NCBI RefSeq assembly: GCF_003572205.1
Contig: NZ_QXNY01000002.1
Span: forward strand, 434,001-498,000
Length of the DNA stretch: 64,000 nt
Direction: 5' to 3'
From: Algihabitans albus
GTDB lineage: Bacteria > Pseudomonadota > Alphaproteobacteria > Kiloniellales > DSM-21159
Shown here: piece by piece, positions 55,370 through 63,389 of the stretch
How positions within the stretch are numbered: the stretch's first letter is position 1
Layout of the letters: each line of letters starts with the position of its first letter
The notes under the pieces: model-generated
Database searches by the model: none
Told to the model about the DNA's origin: nothing
The model's input: only the letters and a program-made list of their open reading frames with translations
Made by a program: the position numbers and the translations under genes

Positions 55370-56389
55370 CTACTGCGCGGGCGCCGCACTGCCTTCCGGG
55401 ATGGTCACGCCGATCTCGCGATAGTATCGCTCGGCCCCGGGGTGCAGCCCGAGCCCGCCGTCCTGCACGGCGTAGTCGAGCGTGATGTCCTCCAGCCAGG
55501 GCGCGCTGTCCCGCATGGCGGCGGTTCCCTCCCAGAAGGCCTTGGTCACACGATAGACGGTCTCCTCATCGAGGGACGCGCGCGTCGCCACGCCGACGAT
55601 CGAGTTGATCGTGTAGACATCCTCGCTGTTGGTCACGCCCTCGCCATAGACCGCGACCGGGATCGGATCGAGCTTGCGGCCCGGGACGCGCGCGGGCGCG
55701 AGCTTCGCCTCGTCCATCGTCTCGACCTCCGCTTTGGTCGGTCCGAGGAGGGTGAGCTGCGCGGTCGCGGTCAGCTGCTCCACTTGCGGAAAGGGCGCGA
55801 TCCCGCCGTTGATGTAGACGTCGATCTGCCGGTCCTGAAACGCCTGAAAGGCGGAAGACCAGGAGCCGTTGAAGCTCTCGAAATCCTCGTCGGGCTTCAT
55901 CCCGGTCTGGGCCTCGACCCACTTCTGCGCGGTCGCCCAGGCACCGCCGCCCGGCGGGCCGAGAAAGACGGTCTTGCCGCGCAGATCCTCCAGGGAGGCG
56001 ATGCCGGAATCGGCGTAGGTCAGCACGTGGTAGGCGCCGTAGGGAAACCAGAAGACCAGGCGAAGTTCCTCGGCCAGTTCGGGGGCGCGTTCCAACTGTT
56101 GGTACATCCGCGTCCCCTCGGACAGGAAGCGGTAGATCGTGGGCGACGTCATCGCGAAATCCAGGTCGCCTTCGGCGAGACTGATCATATGACGCGTAGC
56201 CGCGCCGGTGGCATCGACGGTGATGTCGTGCTCATCCTGACCGCGGTTCACGATGGTCGCCATCGTGGACATGGTCAGATAGGCCGACGAGCCGGGCGCG
56301 ATGGTGGCCATCTTGAGATCCTCCGCCACCGCTGTCGCGGCGGTTCCCAGGATCGCGAAGGCGGTGAAGCAGGCTTTCCAGTGTCTCAT
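55370..56389 (-). CDS. TAXI-family TRAP transporter substrate-binding protein
   Basis: The 339-residue periplasmic protein has a signal peptide (CFTAFAILGTAATAVA, cleavage near residue 22). The TAXI signature is TIAPGSSAYLTMSTMATIVN at the mature N-terminus; LRGKTVFLGPPGGGAWATAQKWVEAQTG is a conserved binding-lobe segment. The ATG overlaps the permease stop by an ATGA junction, so the pair is translationally coupled. Ligand unknown. Confidence 0.92.
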   Translation of the reverse strand: MRHWKACFTAFAILGTAATAVAEDLKMATIAPGSSAYLTMSTMATIVNRGQDEHDITVDATGAATRHMISLAEGDLDFAMTSPTIYRFLSEGTRMYQQLERAPELAEELRLVFWFPYGAYHVLTYADSGIASLEDLRGKTVFLGPPGGGAWATAQKWVEAQTGMKPDEDFESFNGSWSSAFQAFQDRQIDVYINGGIAPFPQVEQLTATAQLTLLGPTKAEVETMDEAKLAPARVPGRKLDPIPVAVYGEGVTNSEDVYTINSIVGVATRASLDEETVYRVTKAFWEGTAAMRDSAPWLEDITLDYAVQDGGLGLHPGAERYYREIGVTIPEGSAAPAQ

Positions 56390-58245
56390 GTCTTTCCTCC
56401 CATTTCGATTTTCGCGGTTTTGATTTTGAAGGCGGAGCGCCGGTGAAACGCGATCAGCGCGGCTGACAGAGCGAGACCGGCGAGGCTGACCGGCAGGTAG
56501 GGAACCAGGGCCAGAAGCCCCGCCAGCAAGCGCAAGCCGGATTCGCCCCGCGAGAGACGCCGCAGGTCGAAGCGCGGCAGCGCCGTCGCAACCATCCAGG
56601 TCGAACAGCCGAAGATCGCGAAGGCCCAGGCGAGACCGAGCGGGCTGACGCCCTCGATCAAAAGGATGTCCGGATGCCAGACGAAGAGAAAGGGTATGAC
56701 GAATCCCGCGAGCGCCAGCCGAAACGCCTCGAGACCCGTCGCCATTGGCCGGGCGCCCGCGATCGGCGCGGCGGCGAAGGCGGCGAGCGCCACGGGCGGT
56801 GTCACGACGGACAGGACGGCGAAGTAAAGCATGAAGAGATGCGCGGCGATCGTCGGCAGACCCAACTGTTCCAGAGCCGGCCCCATCACGATGGCGACGA
56901 TCAGATAGGCGGGCGCCGAGGGAACCCCCATGCCCATGACCAGAGATCCGAGCATGACGAGAAGCAGCGCCAGGAAGAGAGAGGTGCCGGACACCGACAG
57001 GATGGCCTGCGCGAACTGCAGGCCGACGCCGGACATGTTGATCACGCCGATGACGAAACCGATGGCGGCGACGATGACCATCAGCGTCGCCGCCGTATGC
57101 CCGGCCGCGATCAAGGCCGAGATCCAAGCCTTCGGATGACGGAACGCGGGGAATAGGAGGAGACAAAGCAGGGTCGCCGCGATCAGCGCGGTGAAGCCCG
57201 CGTATTGCGCCGTCCGACCCTGGAGAAGAACGAAGACGATCATGCCGAGTGGCAGAAAGAAGGACAGGCTTTGGAGCCAATCGCGCGAGGTGACCGATTC
57301 GACTTCGGGCGCCGGCCGTGGCGCGAGGCCTTGCTTGCGCGCCTCGATCAAAACCATGGCGAAGAGGGAGAGGTAGTAGAACAGCGCCGGAATCAAGGCG
57401 GCAATGACGATCTGCAGGTACGGGATTCCGGTCACGTCGGCCATCAGAAAGGCCACCACGCCCATGACGGGCGGCATGATCTGACCTCCGGTGGAGGCGG
57501 CCGCCTCCACGGCCCCAGCGAAGGTCGGGCGAAAGCCCGCCCGCTTGATGATCGGAATGGTGAAGACGCCGGTGGAAACCACATTGGCGATGGGCGACCC
57601 GGAGAGCGTGCCGAAGGCGCCGGAGGCCACGATGGCCGCATGCGCGGGACCGCCGGTAACCCGGGCCGTGGCGGCCAGTGCCATCTTGAGCAGAACGCGT
57701 CCCGCTCCGGAGGTTTGCAAGACCGCCCCGAAAACGATGAATACCAGGACGACGCGTCCGACCACCTCGACGGGGCGGCCGAAAACGCCGTCTGTGGAGT
57801 ACCAGAGATTCTCGGCGACACGGCTCCAGCGCTCGTCGGCCCCGAAGGGTGCCAGGACGTAGACCGCCAAGGCGAGACAGACGAGCAGCATCGGCCAGCC
57901 GAAGCCACGGTAAGTAGCGTAGAAGATCAGCGCCAGCGCCCCCCAGGCCAGCGCGAGTTCCCCATCCGAGATGTCGATGAAGAAGGTCTCCTGCGCATGC
58001 ATGATCGAGACCCAGAGCCAGATCATACCTGCAAAGCCGACCGCGAGGCCGCCATGGAACGAGAGACGCCGGATCCCGCCGGGCTGGGACAGGAGCAGGA
58101 TCGAAAGCCCCAGGCCGACCGTCAGGCCGGAGTAGAGCGTGGTGTCGAACACGCCGAAGCCCGCGGCGTGAACCGCCAATCCCGACAGTATCAGGGAAAG
58201 GCCCGCGGTCAGCCCTGCGGACCCACGCGCGATCAGGTCCCTCAC
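56386..58245 (-). CDS. TRAP transporter fused permease (DctQM-type)
   Basis: The 619-residue inner-membrane protein fuses the small and large TRAP subunits, as usual for TAXI systems, with about 15-18 hydrophobic helices. Conserved motifs include ASGAFGTLSGSPIANVVSTGVFTIP, GGQIMPPVMGVVAFLMAD and LVMGMGVPSAPAYLIVAIVMGPALEQLG. The GTG at 58245 was chosen because the upstream reading runs into the intergenic operator region. Na+ or H+ driven uptake of an organic anion is expected. First gene of permease-TAXI-hydrolase. Confidence 0.9.
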   Translation of the reverse strand: MRDLIARGSAGLTAGLSLILSGLAVHAAGFGVFDTTLYSGLTVGLGLSILLLSQPGGIRRLSFHGGLAVGFAGMIWLWVSIMHAQETFFIDISDGELALAWGALALIFYATYRGFGWPMLLVCLALAVYVLAPFGADERWSRVAENLWYSTDGVFGRPVEVVGRVVLVFIVFGAVLQTSGAGRVLLKMALAATARVTGGPAHAAIVASGAFGTLSGSPIANVVSTGVFTIPIIKRAGFRPTFAGAVEAAASTGGQIMPPVMGVVAFLMADVTGIPYLQIVIAALIPALFYYLSLFAMVLIEARKQGLAPRPAPEVESVTSRDWLQSLSFFLPLGMIVFVLLQGRTAQYAGFTALIAATLLCLLLFPAFRHPKAWISALIAAGHTAATLMVIVAAIGFVIGVINMSGVGLQFAQAILSVSGTSLFLALLLVMLGSLVMGMGVPSAPAYLIVAIVMGPALEQLGLPTIAAHLFMLYFAVLSVVTPPVALAAFAAAPIAGARPMATGLEAFRLALAGFVIPFLFVWHPDILLIEGVSPLGLAWAFAIFGCSTWMVATALPRFDLRRLSRGESGLRLLAGLLALVPYLPVSLAGLALSAALIAFHRRSAFKIKTAKIEMGGKT

Positions 58246-58309
58246 GTCTCCACCCCATTTTGTATCCGTAGGATGCGTCGGCCTGCCCGTGCCGCAAAAC
58301 GCTATTCCA

Positions 58310-58334
58310 AAACGTGCCACTGAGTGGCACGTTT
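58310..58334. promoter_or_regulatory. Perfect 25-bp palindrome, probable IclR operator
   Basis: Arms AAACGTGCCACT and AGTGGCACGTTT are exact reverse complements around a central G. It lies six bases before the iclR ATG and 65 bp before the divergent permease start. Position between a regulator and its putative target operon makes it the likely operator for both. Confidence 0.85.
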
Positions 58335-58340
58335 CGCGTC

Positions 58341-59177
58341 ATGCTCAAAGAGAGCCGTTCGCTGGACCGAGGTATTTCCTTGATGGAGGCGCTGGCCCGG
58401 CGCGACTCCATGTCCTTGGCCGAGCTTCACAAGACGACGGGTCTCCCAAAGTCCACGATCCGCCGCCTCATGGCGACGCTCGTGGCGCGCTCCATTGCCC
58501 GGCGGTCGCTCGCGGACGGCCGCTACAGACTGAACGTGACCTTGCCCAGTATTTCGCCCGAGCCGATTCCGCGAGGGCTCAGTCTGCTCGCGGACGTCGC
58601 CCTGCCGGATACGCTGGCGCTGACCCGCGCAGTGGGCTGGCCCTCAGATCTGCATATTCTCGACGGCACGGCGATGCAGATCATCGATTCGACCCGCGTG
58701 TTCAGCCCGTTTCAATTCAATCGCGAGCAAATCGACCGGCGGGTCAACATTTTCGGTGCGGCCAGCGGAATGGCCTGCCTCTCGCTGCGAAACGAAGCCC
58801 AGGTCGCTGCCCTGCACGAAGCCACCAAAGGAGATCGGACCTGGGGTCTCGCCCGCTTCGGCATGGACCTCGACGATTACCTTCCGATTTTGGACGAGGC
58901 GCGACGGCGCGGCTTCGGCACACGGCTTCCGAGCTATCACGGGGAACGGCCGCTCGACGGATCCCTTGCGGCCATTGCGGTGACGATCGGGCCACGGGGA
59001 CTGGGTCTCGGGGCGCTCACCTTGGTCTGGCCGCGCGCCTTCAGCTCGACCGAGCTCTTCGCGTCGGAACACCTGCCGGCGCTGCGGGCCGCCGCGGAGG
59101 CGATCAATCGGGCCTTGGACACCAGCCGGCGGATCGACAGGCATTGGCTTGAAGAGCCGCGGGAGGAGGTCCGCTAG
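58341..59177 (+). CDS. IclR-family transcriptional regulator
   Basis: The 278-residue protein has the N-terminal winged HTH of IclR (SRSLDRGISLMEALARRDSMSLAELHKTTGLPKSTIRRLMATL, about residues 5-47). A C-terminal effector domain follows. The ATG at 58341 is selected since an upstream alternative (58314) falls inside the operator palindrome. No Shine-Dalgarno is evident, so translation may be leaderless or use a very short leader. It likely controls the divergent TRAP/hydrolase operon and itself. Confidence 0.93.
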   Translation: MLKESRSLDRGISLMEALARRDSMSLAELHKTTGLPKSTIRRLMATLVARSIARRSLADGRYRLNVTLPSISPEPIPRGLSLLADVALPDTLALTRAVGWPSDLHILDGTAMQIIDSTRVFSPFQFNREQIDRRVNIFGAASGMACLSLRNEAQVAALHEATKGDRTWGLARFGMDLDDYLPILDEARRRGFGTRLPSYHGERPLDGSLAAIAVTIGPRGLGLGALTLVWPRAFSSTELFASEHLPALRAAAEAINRALDTSRRIDRHWLEEPREEVR

Positions 59178-59297
59178 TCGGGTTCGGGCGACTCCCAGTC
59201 GGCGCCCTCTTCGCCGTCTTGCGCGCGCCAAGTCCGGGCAGGTGAGGTATGATTTCGTTCATGACAGGGGTCTTGATAACCGGGCGCGGACAAGACC

Positions 59298-59942
59298 ATG
59301 ACGAGCGATCGCTTCTATACTCCCGAGATAGTGTCCCCCTACCCCAAGACCTTCGAGTTGATCGAGAATTTCGAATACAGCTCTCACCTGCGGATCGGCC
59401 GCAAAAACAAGAAAATCGTCCGATACCGGGAGTCCGAGGTCAGCTATGTGGTTCTCCGCGATTACAGCGTGACCTTCACGGTCGACGGCCGAAGACAGCG
59501 ACTGACCGTGCCGGCAGGAATGATGACCGACCTGGCCTCGGTCCCCGCCTTCGCGCGCCCCGCCATCGGCCGCGTCGGACCGCATCTGGAAGCCTCGATC
59601 GTTCACGACTTCCTCTTCGTGGCTTGGCAACTGCTTCCAACCGGGGTCGCCCGGCCGAGCGACTGGCGCTTCGCCAACGAGGTGATGTATGCGGCGCTCC
59701 GGCAAACGGCGATGGCCGCCTGGAAGCAGTGGGCGGTCCGCCGCGCGCTCAACGGCTTTTCCTGGCGCGTCTTCCGCGAAGCCGAGCCCGACCGGGAGAG
59801 GCTGTTTCTCGATCCAGAGCGGGACTGTCTCTTCAGGCAGATCAACCGGACGGTCGCCGACGACGACGCTACCGGCCCGCCCAGAAGCCTACTGACCGCG
59901 GGGCTCGTGCCGCGGCCGGCTTTGTCGTCAGCGGTTTCCTGA
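59298..59942 (+). CDS. DUF1353 protein
   Basis: The 214-residue protein carries a DUF1353 domain with the pattern LTVPAGMMTDLASVPAFARPAIGRVGPHLEASIVHDFLF (about residues 70-110). DUF1353 also occurs in phage genomes but is common in bacterial chromosomes. The role is unknown. The gene overlaps the 3' end of the convergent DUF502 gene by 15 bp. The GTG/ATG region has no strong ribosome-binding site. Confidence 0.8.
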   Translation: MTSDRFYTPEIVSPYPKTFELIENFEYSSHLRIGRKNKKIVRYRESEVSYVVLRDYSVTFTVDGRRQRLTVPAGMMTDLASVPAFARPAIGRVGPHLEASIVHDFLFVAWQLLPTGVARPSDWRFANEVMYAALRQTAMAAWKQWAVRRALNGFSWRVFREAEPDRERLFLDPERDCLFRQINRTVADDDATGPPRSLLTAGLVPRPALSSAVS

Positions 59943-61370
59943 CACCGTCTCCAACGGATCGGACAGATCGTCGCCCAGCATCTTACCCTTCTCGCCGTTG
60001 GTGCGATCCGGCGGCGTGACGATGCCGGCCGATACCACCATCTTCAGCCCCTCCTCCACGCTCATGACCAGATCGGTAATCTCGTCGCGCGGCAGGAACA
60101 GCAGGAAGCCGGAGGTCGGATTGGGCGTGGTCGGCAGGAAAACATTGACCACTTCCTCGTCGGTGATTTCCTGGATGTGGCCTTCGGTCTTGCCCGTGAT
60201 GAAGCCGATCGCCCAGCTTCCGGGGCGCGGATACTGGATCAGCACGCAGTCGCGGAAGGCGTCGGAGCGCGCCGCCAGCACCGTCTCGAAGATCTGTTTG
60301 ACCGCGCTGTAGAGGCTGCGCACGACCGGGACCCGGCCCAAGATCCACTCGCTGGTGCGCATGAGCCAGCGGCCGACGATCCCGGCGGCGAACATGCCGA
60401 TCACCGTCAGACCGACGAAGACGATCAGCAACCCAAGTCCGGGCAGGCCGAAAGGCAACACGTCGTCCGGCCGCCATTGAGCCGGCAGCCACGGCGTGAC
60501 GCGCGCATCCACGAAGGCGATGAACTGCCACGCCAACCAGAAGGTGATGGCCGCCGGAGCCGTGACCAGAATGCCGGCCAGCAGGTAGTTGCGCAGGCGC
60601 TGCGGCAGGCCGGGACGGATCGACTTCGCTTCGGCTTGCTCGTCCAGCAGGCGTTGAATCGCATCGTTCTGACTTGGCCGCGCGTCGGCCGGCGGCACGA
60701 CGATTCCGCCGGAGACGACCAGCTTCAGCCCCTGCTCCACCGTCATGTCGAGGATATTGACCTCGTCGCTCGGCAGAAACAGCAGGAAGCCGGTCGTCGG
60801 GTTGGGCGTGGCGGGAACGAAGACGCTGACCAGGGTCTCGTCGGTCAGGCGTTGCACCTCTCCCTTCGTGACGCCAGTGACGAAGCCGATGGCCCAGCAG
60901 CCTTCCTGCGGATACTGCACCAGCGCGACCTCGCGGAAGGCCTGGCTGCGCTGCGCCAGCACCGTCTCGAAGATCTGCTTGACCGCCCCGTATATAGAGC
61001 GGACCACCGGCACCTGGTCGAGCAGCCGTTCGAACTGACGCATGACCATGCGTCCGGCAATCCCGGTAAAGAGCATCCCGACCAGAACCAGAAAGATCAG
61101 AACGACGATCAGCCCCAAGCCGGGCAGTCCGAAGGGCAGATAGGTCTCCGGGTTCCAGCGGGCCGGAACCAGCGGTGTCACGCGCGCATCGACGAAGGAG
61201 ACCACCCCCCAGGTGAGCCAGATCGTGATCCCCAGCGGTGCGGCGATCAGCACGCCGGCGAAGAAGTAGTTGCGCAGACGAACAGCCAGGCCGGGACGCG
61301 CGGCAGGCCGGGGCCGTGGCGGACGCCGACCGGAGCTGTCGGGCTTTGGCGATTTACGGAAAGCGGTCAT
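59928..61370 (-). CDS. Tandem DUF502 membrane protein (two in-frame copies)
   Basis: The 480-residue protein contains two complete DUF502 units. Copy 1 is about residues 30-230 (RLRNYFFAGVLIAAPLGITIWL ...), and copy 2 about 257-455 (RLRNYLLAGILVTAPAAITFWLAW ...). Each has two membrane helices near its start and the shared blocks VDARVTP, LPFGLPGLGL, VPVVRS, AVKQIFETVLA, QYP and TPNPT-GFLLFLP. By eye about 123 of 198 aligned positions are identical with no gap. DUF502 proteins normally have one unit of about 200-240 residues. The ATG at 61370 is the natural start. Function of DUF502 is unknown. Confidence 0.9.
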   Translation of the reverse strand: MTAFRKSPKPDSSGRRPPRPRPAARPGLAVRLRNYFFAGVLIAAPLGITIWLTWGVVSFVDARVTPLVPARWNPETYLPFGLPGLGLIVVLIFLVLVGMLFTGIAGRMVMRQFERLLDQVPVVRSIYGAVKQIFETVLAQRSQAFREVALVQYPQEGCWAIGFVTGVTKGEVQRLTDETLVSVFVPATPNPTTGFLLFLPSDEVNILDMTVEQGLKLVVSGGIVVPPADARPSQNDAIQRLLDEQAEAKSIRPGLPQRLRNYLLAGILVTAPAAITFWLAWQFIAFVDARVTPWLPAQWRPDDVLPFGLPGLGLLIVFVGLTVIGMFAAGIVGRWLMRTSEWILGRVPVVRSLYSAVKQIFETVLAARSDAFRDCVLIQYPRPGSWAIGFITGKTEGHIQEITDEEVVNVFLPTTPNPTSGFLLFLPRDEITDLVMSVEEGLKMVVSAGIVTPPDRTNGEKGKMLGDDLSDPLETVSGNR

Positions 61371-61419
61371 ACGAACTCTGAAAGGGAAATCGACGGCGAT
61401 AAATAGGCCGGCGAGAGGG

Positions 61420-62325
61420 CTAGAAGAAGGCCTCGAGCGCAGCCAGCGTTTCCGCCGGCGCTTCCTCTGGCACGAAGTGGCCGCAGGGCAACGCCTGCCC
61501 TTCCACCTTCTCCGCCTTGGCGCGCCAGACGGCCAGCACGTCGTAAGTGCGCTGAACGACCCCTTTTTCGCCCCAAAGCACCAGCAACGGGCAGTCGATC
61601 CGCTCACCGGCGTCGGCCTCGTCATGCTCCAGATCGATGGTGGCGGACGCCCGGTAGTCCTCGCAGGTGGCGTGGATGCCAGCCGGATCGAAGCAGCGCT
61701 CGTATTCCGCCAAGGCCTCGGATGCGAAGACCTTCAGGCCGCTCTTCCCCCAGGCGCCCAGGCAGTGACGCAGCCAGGCCGATGGATCGGCGGCGATCAT
61801 GCGCTCCGGCAGGTCATAGGGCTGGATCAGATAAAACCAATGGAAGTAGGCGGCCGCGAAGGCCATGTCTGTTTGACGGTACATGGTGAGCGTCGGCGCG
61901 ATATCGATCACGCAGGCCCGCCGCACACGCTCCGGATGATCCAGGCAGAGCCGGTGGGTGACACGCGCACCGCGGTCGTGACCGACGAGGCCGAATCGCC
62001 GAAAACCCAGGTCGTCCATTACCTGAACGACGTCTGCCGCCATGGCCCGCTTGGAATAGAGCGCGTGGTTGCCGCCGCCGGGCGGCTTGGCACTGTCGCC
62101 GTAGCCGCGCAGATCCGGGCAGATCACGGTATGGCGCTCGGCCAACTTCGGCGCCAAGTCGTGCCACATCGCATGGGTTTGGGGATAACCGTGCAGAAGC
62201 ACGAGGGGGTCGCCGCTGCCGCCGATGCGCAGATTGATCTCAGCATCGCGTGTCGCCACGCGGCGCTGTTCGAAGCCTTCGAAGAAGCCTGCTGACACCC
62301 CGACCTTCCCCCGACTGAAACCCAT
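61420..62325 (-). CDS. Fluoroacetate/haloacetate dehalogenase-family alpha/beta hydrolase
   Basis: The 301-residue protein matches the FAcD family. The nucleophile is Asp117 in GHDRGARV, followed by Arg118 and Arg121 at the spacing that holds the substrate carboxylate. His162-Trp163 in YFHWFYLIQP correspond to the halide-binding pair, Tyr224 in CEDYRAS is a candidate for the third fluoride ligand, Asp141 is the acid and His283 in CGHFVPEE the base. HGYPQT forms the oxyanion region. It may defluorinate or dechlorinate short halo-acids, or act as an epoxide hydrolase. Physiological substrate unproven. Confidence 0.85.
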   Translation of the reverse strand: MGFSRGKVGVSAGFFEGFEQRRVATRDAEINLRIGGSGDPLVLLHGYPQTHAMWHDLAPKLAERHTVICPDLRGYGDSAKPPGGGNHALYSKRAMAADVVQVMDDLGFRRFGLVGHDRGARVTHRLCLDHPERVRRACVIDIAPTLTMYRQTDMAFAAAYFHWFYLIQPYDLPERMIAADPSAWLRHCLGAWGKSGLKVFASEALAEYERCFDPAGIHATCEDYRASATIDLEHDEADAGERIDCPLLVLWGEKGVVQRTYDVLAVWRAKAEKVEGQALPCGHFVPEEAPAETLAALEAFF

Positions 62326-62462
62326 TCGGTGGGGTCGCCCGCCACCTTGCGGCCTAGCCTAGAGCATCCGGCGTCCAGGGGAAGGCGAATAAGACGGCTT
62401 CGACGCGGCGGCAAGACCATGCCCCCAGAAACGTGAAACTCGGAAGCGCGCCGCACCGAAAC

Positions 62463-62496
62463 GCGAAACGGCGCCCCGCGGGACGCCGTCTTTCGC
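62463..62496 (-). terminator. Terminator of the tRNA-Leu pair
   Basis: On the minus strand GCGAAA-GA-CGGCG-T-CCC pairs with GGG-G-CGCCG-TTTCGC, a long stem with a two-base bulge. It is 39 bases after tRNA-Leu(CAG). The T run is short. Confidence 0.55.
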
Positions 62497-62534
62497 AGTC
62501 TCGAGCCCGTCGTCCCGAAGCCGGGAGACGGGAA

Positions 62535-62621
62535 TGGTGCGGCTGAGTGGACTCGAACCACCACGGCCTCGCGGCCACAGATACCTGAAACCTGCGCGTC
62601 TACCAATTCCGCCACAGCCGC
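62535..62621 (-). tRNA. tRNA-Leu(CAG)
   Basis: This class II tRNA of 87 nt has acceptor GCGGCTG/CAGCCGC, anticodon stem CAGGT/ATCTG with loop TTCAGGT (anticodon CAG), a long variable arm (GTGGCCGCGAGGCCGTG), A73 and encoded CCA. It lies 62 bases after tRNA-Leu(GAG) on the same strand. Confidence 0.95.
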
Positions 62622-62683
62622 ATCACGTCGCGTCGGCAGCCCCCGTTTGGAGCCCGAAAGCAAGACCCGTTCCGACAAGGCGG

Positions 62684-62770
62684 TGGTGCGGCTGAGAGGA
62701 CTTGAACCTCCACGGGGTTTCCCCCACAGCGCCCTCAACGCTGCGCGTCTACCGATTCCGCCACAGCCGC
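62684..62770 (-). tRNA. tRNA-Leu(GAG)
   Basis: Class II tRNA of 87 nt with the same acceptor stem as its neighbour, anticodon stem CAGCG/CGCTG with loop TTGAGGG (anticodon GAG), variable arm GTGGGGGAAACCCCGTG, A73 and encoded CCA. Upstream on the minus strand TTGTGT-N17-TAGATA (about 62850-62895) is a weak promoter candidate. Confidence 0.95.
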
Positions 62771-63053
62771 GCGGGTCCCGCGAACAGCCCCAACCACGGA
62801 CTGCCGAGGCGTCCGGCAAAACCAAGGTCAAGACCTGGCCCCAGCCGAACGAGACGGCGTATCTAGCGCGTTCACCCCGACCACACAAGAGGCCTAGAGC
62901 GTTTTTCGAAGGGCAGGTAAACCGCCCCTGCGCGGCTCGACCCGGCCCATCGAGCCTGAACGGAGATTTTACGCCTCCGATCCGGTCTTTTGTGACGCAG
63001 GCCGCGCAAGGACCCTGGAGCGCGCCCTCGACGCTGCCTATAGTCCGCACGCC

Positions 63054-63389
63054 ATGAGATACTTTCTGATCGGCGGCGGTCTGTTCGGGATCCTCGCTCT
63101 GTCCCTCTACTTCGCCGTGGTTACCTGGATCGACCTGGGCGAGGTTTCGCTGGGATGGTTCGGTTGGCTGACCATGATCGTGGGATCCCTGATGGCCCTC
63201 GGCCTCGGCGGGGGCCTGATGGCGCTGGTCTTTTACTCGGCACGCCGCGGCCACGACGACGCCCACCACGATCAGGGGGTCTTTCGGCTCAGTTCCGTCG
63301 AAAACGAACCCGAGCCCGATCCGGACCCGATCTCGGACCCGAAATCCGAGCGCGGGCGAGATAACCGCCGAAAGAACGACGACGCGTGA
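63054..63389 (+). CDS. Small two-helix membrane protein of unknown function
   Basis: The 111-residue protein has two hydrophobic helices (about residues 4-27 and 34-60) and a polar, acidic C-terminal tail (EPEPDPDPISDPKSERG). No family recognised. A TATAGT -10 box at 63039-63044 ends only ten bases before the ATG, so its mRNA may be nearly leaderless. Its stop overlaps the start of the glycosyltransferase, suggesting an operon. Confidence 0.7.
   Translation: MRYFLIGGGLFGILALSLYFAVVTWIDLGEVSLGWFGWLTMIVGSLMALGLGGGLMALVFYSARRGHDDAHHDQGVFRLSSVENEPEPDPDPISDPKSERGRDNRRKNDDA

Noticed and set aside
55370-58411. A single open frame of over 1000 codons running through the TRAP permease into the TAXI gene.
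   Set aside because: The upstream two thirds is an out-of-frame shadow of the permease, with Arg/Gly-rich composition. The TAXI start at 56389 has a signal peptide and a coupled ATGA junction.
59298-59942. Prophage remnant suggested by DUF1353.
   Set aside because: No integrase, capsid, lysis or attachment-site features nearby; flanking genes are chromosomal.
62535-62770. tRNA-Leu pair as an integration site.
   Set aside because: No direct repeat of a tRNA 3' end, integrase or composition shift is visible next to it.
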